Shown in pieces: positions 8,440-15,357 of a DNA stretch of 23,471 bases. Source of the DNA: an uncultured Clostridia bacterium (GTDB lineage Bacteria > Bacillota > Clostridia > Lachnospirales > Anaerotignaceae); NCBI GenBank assembly GCA_937919015.1, contig CALFPN010000070.1:1-23471 (forward strand), written 5' to 3'. The notes beneath the pieces were generated by a model. The model was not told where the DNA came from and searched no databases. It saw only the letters and a list, made by a program, of their open reading frames with translations. Positions within the stretch are counted from its first letter, which is position 1. Every line of letters starts with the position of its first letter. The translations under genes were made by a program, and so were the position numbers.

Positions 8440-10794
8440 TTACTTAATATGCACCGCTTCATAGCTGACATTCCCATCTTTGACACGGAAGCGCAGCATG
8501 GTGTAGTTGGGGTTCACCGTGCCGTCTGCCTGCCACAGGTTTGGCAGATTGATATAACGCACACCATCCTTCGCAGATGTCCAATAACCCTTGTTGTAGC
8601 AGGAGATCACGAACACTTTTTTCCCCTGTTCCACATATTTGTTCAGAATTGCCCGCAGGTAATTTGCTTCAGACTGAGATTTCCAATCGGAAGGGGTCTG
8701 ATCTGTCACCAAAACGATGGTATTGTTTCCTGCGTTTTCAATATCTGCCGTAAATTTTGCCCACTGACTGGGATCTGTGGCATTGATGCCGCCGTTGGTG
8801 GCTGCCACCATGGCAAGGCTTACGCCGCCGCGGTTCAGGAAACGATATTTGCCATTCCAGCTGAGGGAATCCAGTTTTTTCTGAGACTGGATATCATTCA
8901 GGCCGCCGTAAATCGCCACATTGGCATTGGCATCCACATAGGATTTCACCTTGCTTCTTGCCGCATTATAGGTTTCTGCTCCAATTTTTTCTGCGCCTGT
9001 ATAGGCAATTTTACCTGCCACGTTGAAATAGTAGGCACCGTCATTTTTCTTTGTCACCTTCTGGTTCAGCACATCCTTCACTGCTGCCGTTTCGGGTTTT
9101 TTCGCAGCTTCCCCATTCCCCACAGTTACTGTGATGTAAGAAATCACACCGTCTTTTTCACACTTAATATTGGTGGAGCCTTCTTTTTTCGCTGTGAAAA
9201 TATTGTCCTTCATGGTACCAAGGGCAGGATTGCCCACAGAATATTTCGTTGTGGTAGAAGCCCAGTACATAAATCCATCTTCATCATAAACTGTCATGGC
9301 AATGGTAGCTGTATCGCCTACCTTCAGTCGGATGCTGTCATTGGTGGGTTTCAGTCTTGCCACCTTACTGCTGACTGCCCCCATATGATATGCGCCCATG
9401 CCGTTATATGTAGCGGTCACGGTAAATGTGCCGCTTGTAGAAGGGGTGAATGTGTATCCATCCCATGTGCCTTTTACACCAACAGCATCCATCTTCACCT
9501 GATCCGCAGGAATCTCGATACGATTATAATATTCATCCAGGCCATACACCGTAAAAGTGATGCCTCTGCCTGTCAATGTTCTTGTCGCAGAAGGCTGGAT
9601 GCGGATTTCTTCGATTTCCCCCTGCTTTGCGTTCTGAAAAACGCCTACAGCGTTGATAACTCTTCTCTCAGAGCCTTCGGAAACGGTATTCTGCACCGTC
9701 ATGGTCTTATCTTCCACAGTCTTTGCCACCATAGTGGAGGAACCGCCCCCATCCAGATGCATGGCTTCATAAGCACCATATTCCTGCATCAGAAGCCCCA
9801 GTTCCCAATGGGTGGCACCGATGCTCTCCCCTCTGCCGTCCACAACCATGAAAATGGCTGTATTGCCGTCCTTGGAAACACCGAAAGCCGTTCTGGGCTG
9901 TCTGCCGGAAGCAACCTTGGAATTGGCTTCTGTGATCTTGCCGTCTACCAGCAGTTTACCGCCGCCGCCAAAGGAAGTTTCCATTTCATCCAGATTTACA
10001 GAAGAATTGATATCCAGCACCACTGCATCCCCAACTGCGAACATAGGAGCTGCATTTTTGCGATAATCCGCACTCATTACAATGACATAACCATCTTCCG
10101 GCACAGTCACTGTTTCCCCTTCATTGGAGATATATGTAATCACATCATCTTCCACGACAAATTTCACCAGTTTTTCAAAACGCTTATCCAGAGAGGAGGT
10201 ATTCTGCATGGCGTTTCTGTCCAGATACGCAGGGAACACCAGAGAAGCAAATTTGTTCATCCCTGCCAGTTCCAGCATTTTTTTCTCGTTGCCAAATTTC
10301 GCTGTCATTTTGAAATAATCAAAGAAGGGATTGCCGTCCTCATCCATAAAAAATGCCGCGTACTGTCCTTCTGTTTTGTTCAGGGTCGTTCCTGCAGAAA
10401 TGACCTCCCCATCACGGATGATCGGGCCGAAGGCCGCAGAATAAGAACCACTCAGGCCAAAGAAGTCTGCATTTACCCCAGCCACTGCACCATTATCCGC
10501 CAACAGCTTTTTGACCGTTTCTTTCAGACCATAGTCTCCCTTGGATTCCACTTCTCGAATCTCCAGCGTGCTTTCTGTCAGATCCACTTTCATCACATGG
10601 ATATTCTGTATGCCTGCATCGGTCATGCGGCTGTTCTTTTCATAAGTCACCCCACGGGTCACTGTTTTTTCTGTTTTCATTTCATATCGGGTCGCCCCAT
10701 AGGCTGTTCCCACCCCAAAGGTGCTCAGGGGAGAAACGAGCATCATCGCCGCCAATGCCATCCCAATGGTACGTTTCACCAGTTTTCTCTTCAT
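8440..10794 (-). CDS. Secreted phosphodiester glycosidase (NAGPA/DUF2233 family) with Ig-like domains
   Basis: A 784-residue exported protein. Residues 1-33 are a signal peptide ending near AYG-A. Residues about 60-390 form a phosphodiester glycosidase domain like human NAGPA, which removes GlcNAc from GlcNAc-phosphodiesters: GVNADFFG at 106-113, GPIIRDGEVIS at 123-133, GRQPRTAFG at 297-305, VVDGRG at 317-322, HLDGGGSSTM at 346-355 and RRVINAVGVF at 377-386 are all present. Two bacterial Ig-like segments follow (about 392-480 and 483-558). The C-terminal 210 residues resemble a degenerate metallophosphoesterase or SGNH-like alpha/beta domain (NVAIYGGLND, GGVSLAMVAATNGGI, IVLVTDQTPSDW); I cannot assign it. 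GGAG lies 8 nt before the ATG. It sits just upstream of, and in the same direction as, the polysaccharide operon, so removal of sugar-phosphate decorations from a wall polymer is a reasonable inference. No anchor motif is seen. Confidence 0.85.
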   Translation of the reverse strand: MKRKLVKRTIGMALAAMMLVSPLSTFGVGTAYGATRYEMKTEKTVTRGVTYEKNSRMTDAGIQNIHVMKVDLTESTLEIREVESKGDYGLKETVKKLLADNGAVAGVNADFFGLSGSYSAAFGPIIRDGEVISAGTTLNKTEGQYAAFFMDEDGNPFFDYFKMTAKFGNEKKMLELAGMNKFASLVFPAYLDRNAMQNTSSLDKRFEKLVKFVVEDDVITYISNEGETVTVPEDGYVIVMSADYRKNAAPMFAVGDAVVLDINSSVNLDEMETSFGGGGKLLVDGKITEANSKVASGRQPRTAFGVSKDGNTAIFMVVDGRGESIGATHWELGLLMQEYGAYEAMHLDGGGSSTMVAKTVEDKTMTVQNTVSEGSERRVINAVGVFQNAKQGEIEEIRIQPSATRTLTGRGITFTVYGLDEYYNRIEIPADQVKMDAVGVKGTWDGYTFTPSTSGTFTVTATYNGMGAYHMGAVSSKVARLKPTNDSIRLKVGDTATIAMTVYDEDGFMYWASTTTKYSVGNPALGTMKDNIFTAKKEGSTNIKCEKDGVISYITVTVGNGEAAKKPETAAVKDVLNQKVTKKNDGAYYFNVAGKIAYTGAEKIGAETYNAARSKVKSYVDANANVAIYGGLNDIQSQKKLDSLSWNGKYRFLNRGGVSLAMVAATNGGINATDPSQWAKFTADIENAGNNTIVLVTDQTPSDWKSQSEANYLRAILNKYVEQGKKVFVISCYNKGYWTSAKDGVRYINLPNLWQADGTVNPNYTMLRFRVKDGNVSYEAVHIK

Positions 10795-10888
10795 TCCCTC
10801 ATCTCCTTAATCAAAAATACTTTCTTATGCAGACGGAATCCATTCCCAAAAGTTCCGTTTTTCACAAATTTTCTTAATTATGTAAATC

Positions 10889-10897
10889 ATCATATCA
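10889..10897 (-). promoter_or_regulatory. Possible extended -10 promoter for the phosphodiester glycosidase
   Basis: The minus strand reads TG-A-TATGAT here, an extended -10 element about 95 nt before the glycosidase start. No convincing -35 hexamer is visible. The rest of 10801-11013 is AT-rich with no ORF. Confidence 0.35.
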
Positions 10898-11013
10898 CAA
10901 AAGGACGCAGTTTTCTTCCTTTTTTGAAAATTTTAAGAAAACTGTAAGGATTTTTGCAATCATTTCCAGAAATAATCAACCCAGCTTTCCCTATTTTGTC
11001 AGACGAACCAGCG

Positions 11014-11044
11014 CAAAAAAAGGATGTGATCTCTCACATCCTTA
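11014..11044 (-). terminator. Intrinsic terminator of the scfAB-decarboxylase operon
   Basis: The minus strand has GGATGTGA (complement of 11034-11041), a GAGA tetraloop and TCACATCC (complement of 11022-11029), then a run of T residues (complement of 11015-11021). It overlaps the decarboxylase stop codon at 11042-11044. Stem, loop and U-tract are all of strong terminator quality. Confidence 0.88.
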
Positions 11045-12388
11045 CTTTACAACCTCAATTTTTTCCATCCCATAAGCTTGGAACAGTTCCGCCATCTCTA
11101 CCGTGATTTCTTCCCCGCTGGCCGCAATGGGGATAGCAGGCGGACAGGAAACACAAGGGCTGGCACAGATACGCCCTACCGCATTTGCACAGTCCACTTC
11201 CTCCCACAGGCTGAACATAGCATCTCTGATTTTCATTTTCTGTTTTGGCAAGACAAAGGGCATCTGTATCATTTGTATTTCTTCTCTTTTCGGCAAACTG
11301 GTTAATGCAGAAATGACTTTTTCAAAATCCCTGTTACTGTTTTCCGGCGTTGCCATCAGCACCACCGCATCCAAATCGGCAAATTCACATTCCACACCGT
11401 TTTCACGCAGGATTTCCGCCACTTCTTCTCCGGTATACCCCATCTTGCCTGTAAAAACAGTCAGTTTCAGCGGGTCACCGTCCATCACTTCCCATCCTTG
11501 TTCGCTGAGAGCATTTTTTCCTGCATCTACCTTTTTGATAGTCACCGCCAGTTTTTCAGGATAGCCCCCTGCCAGATATGCATTACATCTGTCCAACGAC
11601 TGCAGAATCAAATAGGACGGACTGGTTGAGCCGAAAATCTCCATGGCCCTTTTCGCCTGATGGCCCATCTTTTCCGCCCATTCGGAAGAAAAATGCAGAT
11701 ATGCACCGCCCGTCAGCACCGGCAATGTTTTATGGGCAGAATCACAGCTCATGGCCGCCCCTAAATCGATCGGGTGTCTGGATGGCTGTAAAAATTTCAG
11801 ATAAGCCCCATGGGCATTATCCACCAACAGAGGAATATCCGCCTGTTTGCAGACTTCCGCAATTACGCGAATATCAGGAGAATAGCCCAGATAGTCGGGA
11901 GCCGTTATGTAGACCGCAAAGGGCTTCTGTGCCATTTCAGAAAGCTTCTGCTCCACCTGCTCTGCCGTAATCGGGCAAGTGCAGAGAGAATGTTTCTCTC
12001 CTTCCCTCGGTATCAGCCATTCCACATCCAAGTCCATCAGGGCGCAGCTATACAGAAACGCCTTGTGGGCATTTCTCGCCGCCAGCACCACCGCTCTTTC
12101 CCCTGTCCGCTCTGCCCCCTGCAAAGCAAGGAACAGCATGGTACGGATACACTGAGAGGAACCTTCCGTGCCGTAAATGGTCTTTCCGAAACCGAAAAGG
12201 CTTTCCGCATTCCGTTCGCTTTCGGCAATAATGCCCTCCGCATCATACAGTTCATCGGCACCACGAATTTCCGTGATGTCCATTTTTTCGCAGCCCAAAA
12301 AGGACACGCCCTTGTGTCCCGGCATGTGGAGACGGGTCGTGTCCTTTTTCGCATAGCTATTCACAAAATCGCAAATAGGTGTTTTCAT
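11042..12388 (-). CDS. Orn/Lys/Arg decarboxylase-family PLP enzyme (short form)
   Basis: A 448-residue PLP-dependent fold-type I enzyme of the Orn/Lys/Arg decarboxylase family. Family marks: LHMPGHKG at 20-27, DITEIRGADELYDAEGII near 37-54, YGTEGSSQC near 72, NAHKAFLYSCAL at 106-117, APDYLGYSPDI at 163-173, VDNAHGAYLKF at 189-199 (D190, H193) and SCDSAHKTLPVLTGGAYL, with the PLP lysine at K220. A small C-terminal decarboxylase domain follows. The ATG at 12388 overlaps the scfB stop as TAATG. An upstream in-frame extension of 15 codons lies inside scfB and matches nothing in the family, so I reject it. At this length it is closer to the short clostridial and Bacillus YaaO-like forms than to the roughly 710-residue enterobacterial decarboxylases. 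Substrate is unknown; lysine or arginine decarboxylation is the default, and a role linked to the SCIFF cassette is possible. Confidence 0.88.
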   Translation of the reverse strand: MKTPICDFVNSYAKKDTTRLHMPGHKGVSFLGCEKMDITEIRGADELYDAEGIIAESERNAESLFGFGKTIYGTEGSSQCIRTMLFLALQGAERTGERAVVLAARNAHKAFLYSCALMDLDVEWLIPREGEKHSLCTCPITAEQVEQKLSEMAQKPFAVYITAPDYLGYSPDIRVIAEVCKQADIPLLVDNAHGAYLKFLQPSRHPIDLGAAMSCDSAHKTLPVLTGGAYLHFSSEWAEKMGHQAKRAMEIFGSTSPSYLILQSLDRCNAYLAGGYPEKLAVTIKKVDAGKNALSEQGWEVMDGDPLKLTVFTGKMGYTGEEVAEILRENGVECEFADLDAVVLMATPENSNRDFEKVISALTSLPKREEIQMIQMPFVLPKQKMKIRDAMFSLWEEVDCANAVGRICASPCVSCPPAIPIAASGEEITVEMAELFQAYGMEKIEVVK

Positions 12389-13761
12389 TACAATCCTTCT
12401 TCGTTTTCTGCAACCTTCATCATGATTGCACATTCGATTCTCTTCTTGAACAGGTCACAGCCATATTCATAAATACCTGTGATGCTGCCTGTTGCATGGT
12501 ATGCGTTTGCGGCACAGCCGCCGGAGCAGTACAGCTTTGCCCAGCAATCCTTGCATCCTTCTCTTGCGTAAGCATTGCAGCATTTGAATTCATTCTGTAC
12601 TTCTGTGTTTGTCACACCTTTCCAGATATCACCCATGCTGTATTTTTCATCGCCTACGAACTGGTGACAGGGATACAGTTCCCCCCAAGGAGTCACTGCC
12701 ATATATTCTGTGCCGCTGCCGCAGCCGGAAATTCTCTTGTAAATACAAGGGCCGTGTTCCAGATCCAGCATATAGTGATAGAAGGTGATGGGTTTGCCGT
12801 CACGCTTTCTCTGCAGCATTTCCTTCGCCAAAATTTCATACTGTTCAAACAGGATGGGCTTATCTTCTTCTGTCAGGGCATAGGGGTCTGCAGGGTCGCA
12901 GACAACAGGTTCCATGCTCAATTCTGTAAAGCCCAGATCAGCCATGTGGAACAGGTCTTTTGTAAAATCTACATTGTTGTGGGTAAATGTACCACGCATG
13001 TAGTAGTTCTTGTCACCGCGTTTTTTCACGAATTCCTGGAATTTGGGCACGATGGTATCATAGCTGCCTTTGCCCGCATAGTCCACGCGCAGGTGGTCGT
13101 GAACCTCTTTTCTGCCATCCAGAGAAAGCACTACGTTGTGCATTTCCTTATTGGAATATTCAATCACTTCGTCATCGATGAGCATACCGTTTGTGGTCAG
13201 GGTGAAACGGAAATTTTTGTTATGGATCTTTTCCTGTTCTCTGGCATAAGCCACTACCTGTTTCACCACATCCCAGTTCATCAGGGGTTCACCACCGAAG
13301 AAGTCCACTTCCAGATTTCTTCTGGTACCGGAATTTTCGATCAGGAAATCGATGGCTCTTTTCCCCACTTCAAAAGTCATCAAGGCACGTTCCCCCTGAT
13401 ATTTGCCCTGGCTGGCAAAGCAGTAGGAGCAATTCAGGTTGCAGGTATGGGCCACATGCAGACACAGTGCTTTGATCACTGTGTTTCTTGCCTTGAAATC
13501 GAAGGCCAGATGTTCATAGGTATCGGGTGTAAAAAGTTTTTTCGCTTCCTTCAGTGCAGCAACATCTTCCAGACATTCCTTCACGTCCGCTTCTGTGAGA
13601 TCGCTGTATTTTGCCAGCATTGCAGCAGTGATTTCTGCTTCTTTTTTGTTTTCCGCCACCAGCGCAATGATATCATAGGCCACTTCATCCACAGAATGGA
13701 TGGAGCCGCTGCAGGTATCCAGCACGATATTGTAGCCGTTCAGTTTATATTGATGTACCAT
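12388..13761 (-). CDS. scfB: SCIFF radical SAM/SPASM thioether maturase
   Basis: A 457-residue radical SAM peptide maturase. It installs Cys-to-alpha-carbon thioether crosslinks in the SCIFF precursor (as CteB does for CteA), in the cytoplasm. Residues 1-85 look like a RiPP recognition element that would bind the leader. The core has C107-x3-C111-x2-C114 for the SAM-binding 4Fe-4S cluster, then FFGGEPLMNWD (GGE motif) and TLTTNGMLIDD. The SPASM region carries many further cysteines: ISGCGSGTEYMAVTPWGELYPCHQF, KCCNAYAREGCKDCWAKLYCSGGC and YGCDLF, enough for two auxiliary clusters. GAGG is 8 nt before the ATG. The precursor gene scfA lies 82 nt upstream, separated by a hairpin, and the decarboxylase overlaps its stop. 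The match to the six-Cys maturase family is strong. Confidence 0.95.
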   Translation of the reverse strand: MVHQYKLNGYNIVLDTCSGSIHSVDEVAYDIIALVAENKKEAEITAAMLAKYSDLTEADVKECLEDVAALKEAKKLFTPDTYEHLAFDFKARNTVIKALCLHVAHTCNLNCSYCFASQGKYQGERALMTFEVGKRAIDFLIENSGTRRNLEVDFFGGEPLMNWDVVKQVVAYAREQEKIHNKNFRFTLTTNGMLIDDEVIEYSNKEMHNVVLSLDGRKEVHDHLRVDYAGKGSYDTIVPKFQEFVKKRGDKNYYMRGTFTHNNVDFTKDLFHMADLGFTELSMEPVVCDPADPYALTEEDKPILFEQYEILAKEMLQRKRDGKPITFYHYMLDLEHGPCIYKRISGCGSGTEYMAVTPWGELYPCHQFVGDEKYSMGDIWKGVTNTEVQNEFKCCNAYAREGCKDCWAKLYCSGGCAANAYHATGSITGIYEYGCDLFKKRIECAIMMKVAENEEGL

Positions 13762-13790
13762 TCTTTTTACCTCTTATCTATATACACTAC

Positions 13791-13818
13791 AAAAGGGGCT
13801 GTAAACACAGCCCCTTTT
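13791..13818 (-). terminator. Hairpin between scfA and scfB (partial terminator or RNA-processing site)
   Basis: A perfect 12-bp stem, AAAAGGGGCTGT (13791-13802) and ACAGCCCCTTTT (13807-13818), with a 4-nt loop. Only the four T residues within the stem act as a U-tract on the minus strand, so read-through into scfB is expected. This would leave abundant scfA message and less scfB, a usual arrangement for a RiPP precursor and its enzyme. Confidence 0.75.
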
Positions 13819-13843
13819 GGGTTTGTCTTAATTTAATTTGCGA

Positions 13844-13984
13844 TTACTGTTTTTCGCAAGGCTGGTTTGCTACGCCGCAGGATGTTTTGCAAGCGGACTG
13901 GCAAGATGTCTGGCATTCGCCGCAGCCACCGTTCTGTACGGATTTGTTCAGGTCGCGAGTTGCGATTGTTTTGATTCTGCTCAT
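13844..13984 (-). CDS. scfA: SCIFF ribosomally synthesised peptide precursor (six cysteines in about 45 residues)
   Basis: A 46-residue peptide. The leader half begins MSRIKTIATRDLNKSVQNGG, the conserved SCIFF leader. The core half carries six cysteines at positions 21, 24, 28, 32, 36 and 43, with small residues (Ser, Thr, Ala, Gly) between them, and ends in Glu-Lys-Gln. A ribosome site (GGGGAGG) lies 8 nt before the ATG. SCIFF is among the most widespread RiPP families in Clostridia; its radical SAM maturase forms thioether links from the core cysteines, and the biological role of the product is not established. The maturase scfB is immediately downstream, and a clear promoter is at 14039-14067. 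Identification is strong from sequence and context. Confidence 0.95.
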   Translation of the reverse strand: MSRIKTIATRDLNKSVQNGGCGECQTSCQSACKTSCGVANQPCEKQ

Positions 13985-14038
13985 ATCATTTACCTCCCCT
14001 AAAAGTTAATGGTTTTTGTTGAAAATTAGTTCTTTCCC

Positions 14039-14067
14039 ATTATAACGCAATAAAGCCAAATAATCAA
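14039..14067 (-). promoter_or_regulatory. Sigma-A promoter of scfA
   Basis: On the minus strand TTGATT (14062-14067), a 17-nt spacer and a perfect TATAAT (14039-14044). Transcription would start near 14032, giving a leader of about 48 nt before the scfA start. Confidence 0.8.
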
Positions 14068-14078
14068 GACCAAAAACC

Positions 14079-14160
14079 TTGGGACACCATCCCAAACCCT
14101 GCAAGCCTTTAAAAAGGCTTGACCCAAACTTGATACGAACCTCAAATTTCTTTGAAATTT
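14079..14160. repeat. Three consecutive short palindromes between the scfA and gerS promoters
   Basis: Three inverted repeats follow one another. TTGGGA/TCCCAA is at 14079-14084 and 14090-14095. CAAGCCTTT/AAAGGCTTG is at 14102-14110 and 14113-14121 (9-bp arms, 2-nt spacer). AAATTTC/GAAATTT is at 14144-14150 and 14154-14160. They lie upstream of both divergent promoters, so neither promoter transcribes them. They could be operators or structural DNA. Confidence 0.6.
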
Positions 14161-14180
14161 AAGCTTCAAAAAAACAGAAA

Positions 14181-14209
14181 GACTATTTTAAAAAGAAAAA
14201 CCATACATT
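14181..14209 (+). promoter_or_regulatory. Sigma-E-type (sporulation mother-cell) promoter for the gerS-like gene
   Basis: GACTATT (14181-14187) followed after 14 nt by CATACATT (14202-14209). The known sigma-E consensus is a KMATATT-like -35, about 14 nt, then CATACAnT. The -10 matches fully and the -35 at six of seven positions. It lies 32 nt before the gerS-like start. No sigma-A-type promoter was seen for this gene. Confidence 0.65.
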
Positions 14210-14241
14210 TATAGAGAATTTTATTCTCAAGGAGAATGCCT

Positions 14242-14868
14242 ATGAAAAAAATTTTCTCTATCCTGCTGTCCTTTTCCCTTCTTTTCACCATCGCCGCCTG
14301 TGCGCGGGAAGAACCTATGACGGAGCTGGAATCCATCCAGAAGCAGCTGGCAGAAATGGAAGGATACACCTGCACCGCCACCCTGACCCGTACCGGCGAC
14401 AAAGGTGAGCAGACCTACGAAACCAAGCAGTATTACAAATCCACAGGAGAATACCGTCTGGAACTGACTGCACCGGAACGCGTTGCCGGAAATTATACTG
14501 TTTTTGACGGGGAACGCATCTGTCAGTATAATCCCAAGCTGGACAGCAGCATCATCAAGGATGTTCCCGCATCCCAGCACAGAAACGAACTGTTTCTGGG
14601 GCAGTTCATTGCCAACTACATGCAGTCCGAAGGTGTCAGCGTGGAGACCGCTGCCTTGGACGAATCCCGCTGCATCGTTTTAGAGGCTGTCATTCCCGGA
14701 AAGGATGATGACCTGTCCACTGAAAAACTCTGGGTAGACAGAGAATCTCACCTACCTGTCCGCTTTGTCATCTATGATACAGCGGAAAAGGAACGCTACC
14801 GCATGGACTACTCTTCTTTCGAATATAACCCTCAGTTTGACGATGCCCTTTTCACCATCGAAGAATAA
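14242..14868 (+). CDS. gerS: GerS-like germination lipoprotein (LolA-like fold)
   Basis: A 208-residue lipoprotein: a hydrophobic signal with a lipobox, I17-A18-A19-C20, then a LolA/LppX-like beta domain (YTCTATLTRTGDKGEQTY, QYYKSTGEYRLEL, YTVFDGERICQYNPKL, ELFLGQFIANYMQ, LWVDRESHLPVRFVIYD). The pattern resembles GerS, which in C. difficile is a sporulation lipoprotein needed for cortex modification and germination together with CwlD; that comparison is from memory and not from an alignment. Two points support it: a sigma-E-type promoter 32 nt upstream, and a MazF gene downstream, as in the C. difficile gerS region, where an alanine racemase lies between them and is absent here. AAGGAG lies 7 nt before this ATG, while the in-frame ATG two codons earlier is only 1 nt from it, so 14242 is chosen. 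A generic LolA-like lipoprotein is the alternative. Confidence 0.7.
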   Translation: MKKIFSILLSFSLLFTIAACAREEPMTELESIQKQLAEMEGYTCTATLTRTGDKGEQTYETKQYYKSTGEYRLELTAPERVAGNYTVFDGERICQYNPKLDSSIIKDVPASQHRNELFLGQFIANYMQSEGVSVETAALDESRCIVLEAVIPGKDDDLSTEKLWVDRESHLPVRFVIYDTAEKERYRMDYSSFEYNPQFDDALFTIEE

Positions 14869-14869
14869 A

Positions 14870-14912
14870 CCTTCCTGTTTCTGTCAATACTGAAGACAGT
14901 CAGCAGGGAAGG
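14870..14912 (+). terminator. Imperfect hairpin after gerS, possible weak terminator
   Basis: CCTTCC (14870-14875) pairs with GGAAGG (14907-14912), with an inner CTGTC/GACAG stem (14881-14885 and 14895-14899). The T-run (14931-14937) comes about 18 nt later, too far for a standard intrinsic terminator, so read-through to mazF is likely. Confidence 0.4.
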
Positions 14913-14943
14913 CATTTCGAATCCTACATATTTTTTTCTTCCG

Positions 14944-14966
14944 CCGCTGACCAATCCAAACAGCGG
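14944..14966 (+). promoter_or_regulatory. Hairpin partly covering the mazF ribosome-binding site
   Basis: CCGCTG (14944-14949) can pair with CAGCGG (14961-14966) across an 11-nt loop. The likely Shine-Dalgarno sequence GGAG (14965-14968) lies half inside the stem, 9 nt before the mazF ATG, so the hairpin could reduce translation. Confidence 0.4.
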
Positions 14967-14977
14967 AGTGTGAGCCT

Positions 14978-15322
14978 ATGATCGTCAGACGTGGAGATAT
15001 TTATTTTGCAGACCTGAGCCCTGTGGTGGGCAGCGAACAGGGGGGCGTCCGCCCTGTTCTCATTGTGCAGAATGACGTAGGCAACAAACACAGCCCCACC
15101 GTGATCTGTGCCGCTATCACTTCCCAGATGAACAAGGCAAAGCTGCCGACCCATATCGCCCTTTCCGCTGCAGAATATGCCCTGCCCAAAGATTCTGTCA
15201 TCCTGCTGGAGCAGATCCGCACCATCGATAAACAACGGCTGAAAGAAAAGGTTTGTCATCTGGATGATGCCATGATGCATAGAGTAGACCACAGCCTTAT
15301 CATCAGCCTTGGACTGAAATAA
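14978..15322 (+). CDS. mazF: MazF/EndoA family mRNA interferase
   Basis: A 114-residue MazF/PemK-type endoribonuclease, the family's usual length. It begins with RRGDIYFADLSPVVGSEQGGVRPVLIVQND, and the two residues known to be catalytic in B. subtilis EndoA fall at the same numbers, R25 and T48 (AAITSQ). The C-terminal DSVILLEQIRTIDKQRL segment is also typical. These toxins cut mRNA or rRNA at short sequence motifs and are normally held by a MazE or EndoAI antitoxin. None is encoded here: the 109 nt upstream hold no ORF, and the gene before it is a lipoprotein. GGAG is 9 nt upstream, within a possible hairpin. It may be co-transcribed with the gerS-like gene. A strong two-way terminator follows directly after the stop. 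Confidence 0.93.
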   Translation: MIVRRGDIYFADLSPVVGSEQGGVRPVLIVQNDVGNKHSPTVICAAITSQMNKAKLPTHIALSAAEYALPKDSVILLEQIRTIDKQRLKEKVCHLDDAMMHRVDHSLIISLGLK

Positions 15323-15356
15323 AAAATCTCAAACCCAAAGGTTTGAGATTTTTATT
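15322..15356. terminator. Bidirectional terminator between mazF and the convergent beta-helix gene
   Basis: An 11-bp stem, AATCTCAAACC (15325-15335) and GGTTTGAGATT (15340-15350), with a CAAA loop. It is flanked by A residues on the left and T residues on the right, so it works on both strands. It begins at the mazF stop and ends just before the stop of the minus-strand gene. Confidence 0.9.
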
Positions 15357-15357
15357 T

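Noticed and set aside
8449..10947. 832-codon plus-strand open frame opposite the phosphodiester glycosidase
   Set aside because: Its translation is rich in Cys, His, Phe and Ile with no domain, and it lies exactly antisense to a gene with a clear signal peptide and motifs. It is a by-product of codon bias.
12389..12433. Longer start for the decarboxylase inside scfB
   Set aside because: The 15 added residues are Arg/Cys-rich, encoded within scfB in another frame, and precede the typical family start, which has its own TAATG coupling.
12379..13836. 485-codon plus-strand open frame opposite scfB
   Set aside because: No recognisable motif, no ribosome site, and the minus strand encodes a full radical SAM/SPASM enzyme.
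14079..14121. The two left palindromes as terminators
   Set aside because: Neither is followed by a T-run on a strand with an upstream gene ending nearby, and both flanking genes are transcribed away from them.
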